Below are positions 6,678 through 13,802 of a stretch of 25,190 nucleotides of DNA, one piece after another. Source of the DNA: CAYJXJ01 sp964374095. Lineage in GTDB: Bacteria; Elusimicrobiota; Elusimicrobia; UBA1565; UBA9628. Location: the NCBI GenBank assembly GCA_964374095.1, contig CAYJXJ010000054.1, positions 1-25,190 of the forward strand, written 5' to 3'. Both the position numbers and the translations under genes were made by a program. How positions within the stretch are numbered: the stretch's first letter is position 1; each line of letters starts with the position of its first letter. Below the pieces are notes generated by a model. That model made no database searches. It had not been told where the DNA came from and saw only the letters and a list, made by a program, of their open reading frames with translations.

Positions 6678-6715
6678 CCCATATCCTTCGGAGTCAAACC
6701 ATTTCCTTCGGTCAC
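6678..6715 (-). repeat. Leader element, copy C
   Basis: The minus strand reads GTGACCGAAGGAAATGGTTT and ends GGATATGGG, matching copy B at 33 of 37 positions over 6678-6714. The bases after it (TAGAAAACCAGG) also resemble those after B (AAGAGAACCATG), so the similarity covers about 50 bp. No catabolic gene follows on this strand. It looks like a duplicated or relict operon leader. Confidence 0.6.
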
Positions 6716-6747
6716 CCACGGAATTTAGCATTTTGTACCATAGCCCC

Positions 6748-7386
6748 GTGCGAGACGACCCCCGGCGCTTCGTGACCTTCGTCATCGGAACGTTCATCGT
6801 AGCCTATTATTTCTGGCTGACGATCCAAACGATCCGGATCTGGCGGCAGATCGGGCGCTGTCCCATCCCCGCTTTTTCCGTCGGCGGAACGCGCAATTGG
6901 CTCCACGCCGGCATTGGTTTCATCGGCCCGCTCCCGTTCCTGATTTGGGCCTATGATCCGTCGCGCTTCTCGCGGCTTCCCGAATGGGGGCGGCTCGAGA
7001 ACTGGCCGGTCCGCCTCACCGGGCTCTTGATTCTATGCTCAGGAGCGTCGGTGCTGGCCGCGGCCGTGGCGGACCTCGGTGATTCCTGGCGGATGGGAGT
7101 GGAACCAGGCTCGCCGGTCAAACTGGTCACGAGCGGGATATATGGCTCCATACGCCATCCCATATACGGCGGCATCGTGCTGGCCCTGACGGGCATGTTC
7201 CTGCTCGCCCCCAACCTCGCCTTCGCGAGCCTGCTCGCGGCCGGGTCCTGCGGCGCGGTCCTGCAAGCCCGTCATGAGGACCGGTTCTTGGAATCGGTTC
7301 TCGGCGAAGACTACCGCGCCTACGTCCGGCGCACCGGCCGCCTCTTCCCACGCCTAGCCTCCCGGGCCCTAGGCCGGTCGGCCTAG
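6748..7386 (+). CDS. Membrane methyltransferase-like protein (ICMT/PEMT type)
   Basis: About 212 aa with several hydrophobic segments (near residues 7-25, 50-70, 87-105 and 150-175). The C-terminal part contains LVTSGIYGSIRHPIYGG and later HEDRFLESVLGEDYRAYVRR, the signature of the isoprenylcysteine carboxyl methyltransferase / phospholipid methyltransferase superfamily (RHPxY, then E...Y..Y). Members methylate lipids or small molecules at the membrane with SAM; the substrate here is unknown. The start is uncertain: the GTG at 6748 is chosen because upstream sequence holds leader-element copy C. ATG 6661 is an in-frame alternative. Neither has a Shine-Dalgarno sequence; TACCAT lies six bases before the GTG. 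Confidence 0.75.
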   Translation: MRDDPRRFVTFVIGTFIVAYYFWLTIQTIRIWRQIGRCPIPAFSVGGTRNWLHAGIGFIGPLPFLIWAYDPSRFSRLPEWGRLENWPVRLTGLLILCSGASVLAAAVADLGDSWRMGVEPGSPVKLVTSGIYGSIRHPIYGGIVLALTGMFLLAPNLAFASLLAAGSCGAVLQARHEDRFLESVLGEDYRAYVRRTGRLFPRLASRALGRSA

Positions 7387-7387
7387 G
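7368..7387. repeat. Inverted repeat at the 3' end of the methyltransferase-like gene
   Basis: CCTAGGCCG, a 2-bp spacer, then CGGCCTAGG. It includes the stop codon TAG of the gene. No T-run follows, so intrinsic termination is uncertain. It is about 55 bp upstream of the next -10 box, so a regulatory site is also possible. Confidence 0.45.
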
Positions 7388-7411
7388 CCGAAAAGCCTCC
7401 AAATTGTCCCA

Positions 7412-7448
7412 TTAGACTCATAGTCGCGTCGGTTCCCTCCTTTATAAT
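7412..7448 (+). promoter_or_regulatory. Promoter of the secreted PLD-like gene
   Basis: TATAAT at 7443-7448, only 10 bp before the ATG at 7459. TTAGACTCATAG at 7412-7423 ends 19 bp before the -10 box; a similar 12-mer sits at similar distance before the 21025 and 22355 genes. The predicted transcript would be almost leaderless. Confidence 0.6.
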
Positions 7449-7458
7449 ACTGGCCGCC

Positions 7459-9795
7459 ATGAACCGACTCCGCAGGGTGATCGCCTTGCTGCTCGCCTCC
7501 CTCTGCGCGACGGGCCCGGCGCAGGCCCAAAGCATGCGCGGCCGACCGATTCGAGCGGTTCCAAACCTCCCCGGATCGTTAGGGACCGCGGTCTCTCCAG
7601 CCGTGAGGCTGAGCCTCTCCGGCGGGCAGGCCGGCCCGATCGCGTCTCCCGCGCCCGTGCCGGGCCTGTATGCGGCGGCGTTGCGGGCCCCGGCGCCGGT
7701 TCTTGCGGGCCCTCGAATAGAGTCTCCCGTCACAGCCCTACCCGCAAGCCTTGAGCTCCCGCCTTCCGCCGTAACGGCGCCGATTCAGGCAGGACCTGCT
7801 TCCGCCCCCTCGGTCCCTGGCCGGCTCGGCCATACGCTCGACCGAACGCCCGCGGAAGTATTTGAGCGCCGTCACGATCTGGACCTTCCCGAGGTCAGCC
7901 GGGTTTTCGGCGGGGCGCTCGAGTTGCCCGCCGCCGGCCCCTCCGAAACCACCCCCGCCCCCGAAACCCCCGCCGCGAAGAAAAGGCGCCGCGTCGCGCC
8001 GAAACCGAGCTACGACTACGCGCGCATGTTCGACCTGACCCGGCGGCTTCTCACCCGGCCCGCGGTGCGCAAGTTTCTCCGCGAGGCTTTCGCCGAGGAA
8101 CTCGTCATCTCCGACGAGATGCGCAAAGAGCACCAGCTCCCCGAGGATTTCGAGAAGATCAAGGAGATGTCCGAGAGCCAGTTCCTCCTGCTCCTCCAGT
8201 ACAATGAGGCTAACTGGGGGCTTCTCGACGAATATCTCAAGGACATCGAAAAGAAAGAGGACCGCCTGGCCGAGGATGATCCCAAGCTCAAGGAAGCTCG
8301 GGCGCAATGGCGCGCGCGCTTCCGGGAACTTCTCAAGGACGAATTCGTCCTCGACAAATTCCGCAAGCTCAACGACCCCATGAAGACCTTCCAACTCACG
8401 CTCGAAGGGGGCGTGGCCGGGTATTCCGAGGCCCGGGTCTACGCCAATCACCAGAGGGTCGTGGACGGGAAAATCCAGCCGGCCGAGGACCTGCGCCAGG
8501 TCGTGGTCGACTTCATCGATGGGGCCGAGGAGTCCCTGATCTTCAACGTTTTCGACTTCGACCTGGAAGCCGTCGCCGATGCCTTCATCCGGGCCGCCAA
8601 ACGCGGCGTCAAGGTGACCGGCGGCCTGGACAAGAGCCTCATCACCAAGGATTCGGACTCCTACCGGCCGGCGGTGGAGGCCATCTTTAAAAAACTCTCC
8701 GATACGGGGGGCATCACCATGGTCGCGGTGGACTCCGTCGGCCTCAACCACCAGAAGATGATCATGCGCGACCATGAGAATCCCAAAAAGGCCAAGGCCC
8801 TGTTCTCATCCGGCAATTTCACCCAATCCTGCATCGGACCCGAGGGCGACCTCAAGGACGTCGAGGCCAAGGACCGGCCCCGGGACTCGGTCCCCAACGC
8901 CAACCACATTCTCGTGATGGACTCCTACCTCGCCGCGCAGGTGGCCGCCCACAATCTCAACAAGACCCTGGTCTATAAGCTCCGCGGCGACGACTATCCC
9001 TTGAGCGGCGCCTTCAAGGTCATTGGTGAGAAAGCCAAGGGCGCCATGGAAGCCCCTTACATCGCCATCACCTTCTCGCCCAAGGGAGGCCTGGGCGACG
9101 TCAACCGGGACGCAACCCGCCGCCTGATCCTCAACAGCCGGGGCCCGCTGCGCCTGATGCAGTTCGCCTTCTCCTCACGCCTGGTGTCCGAGGCCATCGC
9201 CGAGCGCGCCCAGAAGGAGAAGAAGGAAGGCCGCACCCTCGATTTGAAGAGCGTCGGAGACACCCCCTTCGCCATGCGTCCCTGGAGCGTGTTCCTGCGC
9301 TTGGCCGGCATGGCCCTGCGCGAGGAGGGCGATAAAAAGGAGTACGTCGAACTCAAGGCCGCCGACAATGCCCTACGCAAGGCCCTCGGCGAGCAGGACT
9401 ACGAGGCCGTCCGCAAGAACCTGCGCATCGGCCCGCGCGCCTACCGCAACCACGCCTTCACCGCGGCCGACGGGACCAAGACCCAGTACGGCGCCAAGGT
9501 CCACCACAAGGTCATCATCAGCGGCCCCTTCGCGGTGCTGGGAACGTCTTTTAATTTCAGCGAGGCGGCCAACTCCAATCAGGAGCAGTTCCTGATCACC
9601 AACGAACCCGCCCTGGTCGCGGCCATGAACCAAGTCTTCGATGGGTTATTCGCCCTCAGCGCGACTTCCGTCGTGGACGAGGCCCTGCGCCGCAACGAGT
9701 TCCTAAAGACCGGCGGGGATGACGACCTCAAGATCGACAAGCAGTACGAGCACGTGGACCGCGAAGCGAAGAAGGGGTCACATCCCGTCAACTGA
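7459..9795 (+). CDS. Secreted phospholipase-D-superfamily protein
   Basis: 778 aa. Residues 1-25 form a signal peptide ending AQA. Residues about 26-175 are Pro/Ala-rich and probably disordered. A charged helical region follows, then the PLD region. The first HKD motif is complete: H431, K433, D438 (NHQKMIMRD), then SSGNFTQSC. The second is H682, K684 (KVHHKVIISG) followed by GTSFNFSEAANSNQEQF, but its Asp position is Gly689. PLD enzymes cleave or transfer phosphodiesters (lipids or nucleic acids) using the two His residues; which substrate applies is not readable. ATG 7459 follows a TATAAT box by 10 bp and has no Shine-Dalgarno sequence. The last six codons and the stop lie inside the 61-bp hairpin element copy 2. 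Confidence 0.82.
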   Translation: MNRLRRVIALLLASLCATGPAQAQSMRGRPIRAVPNLPGSLGTAVSPAVRLSLSGGQAGPIASPAPVPGLYAAALRAPAPVLAGPRIESPVTALPASLELPPSAVTAPIQAGPASAPSVPGRLGHTLDRTPAEVFERRHDLDLPEVSRVFGGALELPAAGPSETTPAPETPAAKKRRRVAPKPSYDYARMFDLTRRLLTRPAVRKFLREAFAEELVISDEMRKEHQLPEDFEKIKEMSESQFLLLLQYNEANWGLLDEYLKDIEKKEDRLAEDDPKLKEARAQWRARFRELLKDEFVLDKFRKLNDPMKTFQLTLEGGVAGYSEARVYANHQRVVDGKIQPAEDLRQVVVDFIDGAEESLIFNVFDFDLEAVADAFIRAAKRGVKVTGGLDKSLITKDSDSYRPAVEAIFKKLSDTGGITMVAVDSVGLNHQKMIMRDHENPKKAKALFSSGNFTQSCIGPEGDLKDVEAKDRPRDSVPNANHILVMDSYLAAQVAAHNLNKTLVYKLRGDDYPLSGAFKVIGEKAKGAMEAPYIAITFSPKGGLGDVNRDATRRLILNSRGPLRLMQFAFSSRLVSEAIAERAQKEKKEGRTLDLKSVGDTPFAMRPWSVFLRLAGMALREEGDKKEYVELKAADNALRKALGEQDYEAVRKNLRIGPRAYRNHAFTAADGTKTQYGAKVHHKVIISGPFAVLGTSFNFSEAANSNQEQFLITNEPALVAAMNQVFDGLFALSATSVVDEALRRNEFLKTGGDDDLKIDKQYEHVDREAKKGSHPVN

Positions 9796-9834
9796 CAAAT
9801 TCATCGAATGTGTCGGTTGGCGGGATGTGACCCC
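9774..9834. repeat. 61-bp hairpin element, copy 2
   Basis: Same length as copy 1: 29-bp arms (9774-9802 and 9806-9834) around the loop atc. The outer 14 bp are identical to copy 1. Inside, one pair changed from T-A to A-T (compensatory), two became wobble pairs and one is mismatched. It lies between convergent genes, encodes the end of the PLD-like protein, and abuts the stop codon of the gene on the other strand. It could end transcription from both sides. Confidence 0.85.
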
Positions 9835-10530
9835 CTAATCGACGGGAACCCACTCCTTGCCGTCGGGGTCGATGAGGCTTTCCCCGGAGAAGGTCGCCTT
9901 CCCGATCTTGCCGCCGGGAAGCTGCAGATTCAGGGTGTCGCCCTCGCGGACGGCGGTCCCCACGACGGTCCGGCCCCTCTGGCGCAGTTCGAATTTGCCG
10001 TCCGGATGGAGCCGCAGCAGCGAGCCGTCTTCCTTGCGGTCGACGTAATCCCGCGAGGCGGCCCCGGATCCCGACTCCGGCCTGGCTTCCCGGATGCTCT
10101 CGGCCCGCAGCACCATGGTCGCCCCCTGGTTGAACCCCTCGTCATCTCCCTCGATCGGGATTCTCGCGGCCAGGACTTCGATGCGATCGCCGCGCTTAAA
10201 GGAACGCAGGTGGCGCGCGCGGGATGTCGGAAGGACGATCGTGTTGGTCCGCAGCGACGCGTCCTGAAGGTCGCTGACGACGACCCGCTCCCACCCCCGG
10301 TGATAGTCGTCGGGAAGATCCAGGACCGCCTCTTCGACGGCTTCGAAGGCCGCGACGAAGCGGACCTTCTTGTGCTCCAAGGACCGGTCCAAGGCGCGGC
10401 GCAGACTGACCCGCGGGATGTCCCGGGGCGACGGAGCCATGATCGGAATCCGGCCGCCGGAAATATCTCCCAAGGCGGCGCAACCCGCCCCCGACAGAGC
10501 CAGACCCGCCGCCAAGGCCCCGCCTCTCAT
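9835..10530 (-). CDS. Lipoprotein-like protein of unknown function
   Basis: 231 aa. The N-terminus (MRGGALAAGLALSGAGCAAL) is a signal peptide with a possible lipobox at Cys17, though Gly at -3 is atypical. The middle is mixed and not recognised. The C-terminal 70 residues look like a small beta-rich domain with repeated DG turns (DGSLLRLHPDGKFEL, then REGDTLNLQLPGG, ending DPDGKEWVPVD). ATG 10530 overlaps the TGA of the DUF423 gene as ATGA, so the pair is coupled. The stop codon directly abuts the 61-bp hairpin. It is probably periplasmic or outer-membrane anchored; no function is proposed. Confidence 0.75.
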   Translation of the reverse strand: MRGGALAAGLALSGAGCAALGDISGGRIPIMAPSPRDIPRVSLRRALDRSLEHKKVRFVAAFEAVEEAVLDLPDDYHRGWERVVVSDLQDASLRTNTIVLPTSRARHLRSFKRGDRIEVLAARIPIEGDDEGFNQGATMVLRAESIREARPESGSGAASRDYVDRKEDGSLLRLHPDGKFELRQRGRTVVGTAVREGDTLNLQLPGGKIGKATFSGESLIDPDGKEWVPVD

Positions 10531-10901
10531 GGGGTCCGGTAGGCGGCGATGGTCAAGGCGGCCCATCCCGCGAGAAAGAGCCCGCCGCCGAGGGGAGTGA
10601 CGGCCCCGAACTTCCGGATCCCGGTGAGACTCAGGGCGTAGAGGCTCCCCGAGAAAATATAGACGCCCGCCAGGAAGCACCAGCCCGCGGTGCTGACCGC
10701 CCGGGAGGGATAGCGCTCGGCGAGCCATGCCACGGCGAAAAGCGCCAAGCCATGGTAAGCCTGATACCGAACGCCGGTCTCGAAGACCGCCTTGAGCTCG
10801 TCGGAGAGGGTCGTCTTGAGGGCATGCGCCCCGAAAGCCCCGATGGCCACCGCCAGGAACATGGTCGCGCTCGCGACGCGAATCCAGAAGGGGGCTTCCA
10901 C
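10527..10901 (-). CDS. DUF423 family small membrane protein
   Basis: 124 aa with four hydrophobic helices. The N-terminus (GAFGAHALKTTLSDE) and RYQAYHGLALFAVAWL are the DUF423 signature seen in YgdD/YwdK proteins, inner-membrane proteins without an established biochemical role. It starts with GTG at 10901, 33 bp after the stop of the 57-aa gene; no better start exists before an in-frame stop. It overlaps the downstream lipoprotein-like gene by 4 bp. Confidence 0.88.
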   Translation of the reverse strand: MEAPFWIRVASATMFLAVAIGAFGAHALKTTLSDELKAVFETGVRYQAYHGLALFAVAWLAERYPSRAVSTAGWCFLAGVYIFSGSLYALSLTGIRKFGAVTPLGGGLFLAGWAALTIAAYRTP

Positions 10902-10934
10902 GAATTCCCCGACCGCGGCCGTGGGCTTAATCGC

Positions 10935-11108
10935 TTACAACGCCCCGAGACGCTTGGTCTCGACCGCCGCAACGAACATATTCCATTGTTCCTTGGTCAA
11001 GAACGCGACGTTCGGTTCCTCGCCGATCCGCACCCGGCCGTCGGGCAGGGTCTCGACGCTGGGACAGTACTCGGGGCTGAGTTTGCACAGAACCAATTTC
11101 TCGAACAT
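10935..11108 (-). CDS. DUF397-like 57-aa protein
   Basis: A 57-aa ORF starting MFEKLVLCKL and ending ETKRLGAL, with AGGAGG six bases before ATG 11108. The core (SVETLPDGRVRIG, then LTKEQWNMFVAAVE) resembles DUF397, a small domain best known from Actinobacteria, where it often accompanies XRE regulators. The similarity is by eye and moderate. It has two cysteines (8 and 15). It lies in the same orientation as DUF423 (33 bp gap), with its own TATAAT box upstream. Confidence 0.65.
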   Translation of the reverse strand: MFEKLVLCKLSPEYCPSVETLPDGRVRIGEEPNVAFLTKEQWNMFVAAVETKRLGAL

Positions 11109-11137
11109 GACGTCCTCCTGAGGGCTCTCTTAAATCG

Positions 11138-11143
11138 ATTATA
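11138..11143 (-). promoter_or_regulatory. -10 box before the 57-aa gene
   Basis: TATAAT on the minus strand, 29 bp before the ATG at 11108, just after the HEAT-repeat gene stop. No good -35 box is visible at 17 bp. Unlike the near-leaderless genes here, this one has room for and contains an AGGAGG site. Confidence 0.5.
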
Positions 11144-11148
11144 ACAAC

Positions 11149-12090
11149 CTACTCCGCGTCCAAAGGATCGTCCACCGGCAGGCCGTTCTGGTCGCGCCGG
11201 ATCCAATGAAAGTACCGGGCGATCTCGGAGCCGCGGGGATCGCCGAGGGCCAGGATCGCCGCCCGCCGGGCCTCGGGGTCGACGTCGCGCCGGGCGATGT
11301 CCTCGAGGAGGTCGCGCTGGCGCCCGGAGGTCCGCGCCGCGTGAAGAAGAATGGCCGCCCGCCGCACCGCGGCGGGCTGCTGGGAATCCCGCGCCAAGTC
11401 CTCCGCCAGCTCACGGACCTCATGATAGCCCATGGCGCCGAAAAGCGATTTCAAGGCTTCGACCCGGGCCGCTTCATCGGAGTCCCGGCGGGCGATGTCG
11501 ACGAGGGGGTCGCGGGCCGAGGAATTCAGGGTCGCCAGGAAAAGCCCCCAAATCGCGCCGAGCCGGGCCTCGTCCGAGCCGCCTGCCCGCTTGGCGGTGT
11601 CGGCGAGGGCATCGCGGACATCCGAGCGCGAGGCGGCCGCGGGGTAGAGGGACTTGTAGGCGATGCCGCGCAGCCCCGGAGTCTCCGAGCCGCGGCCCAA
11701 GTCGAGCAGGGCGTCATAGACCTCCCGGTAGCCGCATACGGCCGAGAGGGTCTTGATCGCCTCGTAGCGGACCGCGGTCTCCTCGCGCCGGTCCAGCGCC
11801 ATCTCGAGCACCCGGTCGCGGTGGCTCGATCGGCGCGCGACGTAGGCCTTGAAGGCGTGGACCGCCTGCCGGCGGACCTGGGGATCGCGGTCCGAAAGCA
11901 GTTCAAGGAGGGTGTCCTCCTCCTGCCGGCTCGCCGATAGGGAGCGGCGCAATCCCGCCCCAGAAGGCGCCAGCGCGCCGCTGATGTCCTGAAGGTCTCC
12001 GATGAACGAGGACCGGGCGGGGGCAGCCTCCGCTGAACCGGCGGACACGACCGCGACGAGGGCCAGGGCCAGATGGGTCGATGGTCTCAT
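11149..12090 (-). CDS. Exported HEAT-repeat protein
   Basis: 313 aa. Residues 1-22 form a signal peptide ending AEA. From about residue 55 on there are alternating helices with the HEAT pattern, for example LLSDRDPQVRRQAVHAF, DEAARVEALKSLFGAMG and DVDPEARRAAILALGDP: five to six repeats, spaced about 35-45 residues. HEAT solenoids bind proteins or peptides; the partner here is unknown and export points to the periplasm. ATG 12090 lies 8 bp after TATAAT with no Shine-Dalgarno sequence, so the mRNA is probably leaderless. Confidence 0.8.
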   Translation of the reverse strand: MRPSTHLALALVAVVSAGSAEAAPARSSFIGDLQDISGALAPSGAGLRRSLSASRQEEDTLLELLSDRDPQVRRQAVHAFKAYVARRSSHRDRVLEMALDRREETAVRYEAIKTLSAVCGYREVYDALLDLGRGSETPGLRGIAYKSLYPAAASRSDVRDALADTAKRAGGSDEARLGAIWGLFLATLNSSARDPLVDIARRDSDEAARVEALKSLFGAMGYHEVRELAEDLARDSQQPAAVRRAAILLHAARTSGRQRDLLEDIARRDVDPEARRAAILALGDPRGSEIARYFHWIRRDQNGLPVDDPLDAE

Positions 12091-12098
12091 AGGACTCC

Positions 12099-12104
12099 AT
12101 TATA
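12099..12104 (-). promoter_or_regulatory. -10 box of the HEAT-repeat gene
   Basis: TATAAT on the minus strand with only 8 bp between it and the ATG, placing the transcription start at or within two bases of the start codon. It is divergent from the promoter at 12156-12161. Confidence 0.6.
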
Positions 12105-12155
12105 CCCACAAGGCCACCTCGCGGGCAAGCGCGCTCATGCGCCGGGAACCAAAGT

Positions 12156-12161
12156 TATAGA
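12156..12161 (+). promoter_or_regulatory. -10 box of the first GT-C-like gene
   Basis: TATAGA followed by 9 bp and then ATG 12171; no Shine-Dalgarno sequence. Probably a leaderless transcript, divergent from the HEAT-repeat gene. Confidence 0.5.
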
Positions 12162-12170
12162 ATCCCACCC

Positions 12171-13802
12171 ATGCCGACGCCCGCGCCGCAGCCGCACGCG
12201 CCTCGCCGCTTCGGGCGCCTGGCCGCGGGCGCGGGATTATCCATCGCCGCGCTGATCCACGCGGCGGCCGCGCTGCGCCACCCCGTCGGCTCCTTCAATG
12301 ACGACGCCCTCTTCATCCTCCTCGCCAAATCCCTCCGGGCCGGGGCATTCGTCCTGCCCGACGGGAATCCCGCGACCGACCCGCTCCCGGGCTTCCCGGC
12401 CCTGCTGCTCCTCCCGGCTTGGATCGTCGAACCGCGATGGCACTGCCTCCAGGTCCTCGGCCCGCTATGCGTGGCGGTCTCCATCTACCTCGCCTGGCGC
12501 ATCGGCAGCCGGCTCCTGCCGGCCGAGTGGGCTTGGGTCCCCGCGCTGGGGCTGGCGTTCAACCCCGTGCTGGTGGGACTCTCGGGCATCGTGATTCCCG
12601 ATTTCGCGGCCATGGCCTTGGGCCTCCTTCTAATCGAGGGCCTTCCGCGGGCAACGACGCCCCGGCGATTGGCCGCCCTCGCCGCGGGGGCCGCGCTCGC
12701 GGGCCTGATCCGCCCGCAAGGAATACTCCTCGCCGCCTGCCTGGCCGCGGCGGTGTGGCGCGCGCGCGGAGCCGCTGCCGGGGCCGCCTTCGGGACGGGC
12801 GCGCTCCTCCCCGTGGGGGCCTGGCTCCTGCGCAATCGCCTTCTCGCCGGCTCCGCGACGGATTACCTGTCCAACTGGCGCTCCCAGCTCTTCATGTTCT
12901 GGGACCTAGGCTCCCAGGCGCGCCACGCCGCGGCGTTTTCGGCCTCGGTGTTCGGAGAGGGACTGCTCGGCCTCGGGTGGGGCCAGGCGCCGCGGGCCGT
13001 CGCGGGCTTGGCGGTGCTCGCGGCCTGCTCCTGGGGCGCGGCCAGGATTCTCAAGCCCCGCGAGGATGCCGCCGCCTTCGTGCTGGCGGCCCACGCGGTC
13101 CTTGTCTTATGCCTTCACGCGACCTGGCCGCTCACCGAGCCCCGGTACGTGATCCCGCTGCTTCCCGCGGCGTGGATATTTCTCGCGGCCTCCTTGGCGA
13201 AGCTCTCGGAGCGCGGACGTCCCCTCGCCCGGGGACTGCTGGCGCTCATCCTCCTGTCGGTATTGAGGCACGACATCGCCTACGCCGCCAAGGCCATCTC
13301 CCCCCGGGCCGCCTATCAGCCGCGCACGATGGAGTGGATCCGGCGCCATACGCCTCCGACGGCGCGCTTCCAAAGCATGATGTCTCACTCCCTCACCCTC
13401 TTGACCGGACGGCCGAGCTCCCCGCCGCGATTCAACTTGCGCGACGGCCCCGAATGGCTCGCGGCAGCCTTGGAGGACAAGGTGGAATACGTTCTGGCGA
13501 GCTCCGAGCTTCAGTCCGGGGAATTCTCCTACCCGCAGGTTCCCTTCATGACCGAACCGACCTTGCGCCAGTGGGTCGAGGACTCCCCCCGCGTCCGCCG
13601 CCTACACGGGGACCCCGGCGAAGGGACCTGGGTGGTCCGAATCGCCCACCCGTCCCCCGGCCGCTTCGTGGAGGCCTACCGTCTCTGCCGGGCCGCGGAA
13701 CGCGCCGGCGCCGCGGGCGAGCCGGCCGCCGCCGTTCAAGGGCTGGTCGCCCGCGCTCGCAGGCTCGAGCCGTCCCTGGTTTGCGGGGTCGGACCCCGAT
13801 GA
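12171..13802 (+). CDS. Polytopic GT-C-like membrane protein, paralog 1
   Basis: 543 aa with about ten hydrophobic segments over residues 15-370 and a C-terminal soluble part (about 390-543). The motif NDDALFILLAKSLRAG (43-58) gives an acidic pair (D44, D45) in the first extracytoplasmic loop, as in GT-C glycosyltransferases of the PMT/ArnT type, which use lipid-linked sugars. The soluble part starts with the PxTMEWIRRHTPP-type stretch common to these proteins. The donor and acceptor are unknown. It overlaps the next gene by 4 bp (ATGA at 13799-13802). Confidence 0.72.
   Translation: MPTPAPQPHAPRRFGRLAAGAGLSIAALIHAAAALRHPVGSFNDDALFILLAKSLRAGAFVLPDGNPATDPLPGFPALLLLPAWIVEPRWHCLQVLGPLCVAVSIYLAWRIGSRLLPAEWAWVPALGLAFNPVLVGLSGIVIPDFAAMALGLLLIEGLPRATTPRRLAALAAGAALAGLIRPQGILLAACLAAAVWRARGAAAGAAFGTGALLPVGAWLLRNRLLAGSATDYLSNWRSQLFMFWDLGSQARHAAAFSASVFGEGLLGLGWGQAPRAVAGLAVLAACSWGAARILKPREDAAAFVLAAHAVLVLCLHATWPLTEPRYVIPLLPAAWIFLAASLAKLSERGRPLARGLLALILLSVLRHDIAYAAKAISPRAAYQPRTMEWIRRHTPPTARFQSMMSHSLTLLTGRPSSPPRFNLRDGPEWLAAALEDKVEYVLASSELQSGEFSYPQVPFMTEPTLRQWVEDSPRVRRLHGDPGEGTWVVRIAHPSPGRFVEAYRLCRAAERAGAAGEPAAAVQGLVARARRLEPSLVCGVGPR

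Noticed and set aside
12419..13798. N-terminal 460-codon extension before the second GT-C-like gene
   Set aside because: It overlaps the first GT-C-like gene in another frame and has no membrane-protein character; the ATG at 13799 begins the homologous region.
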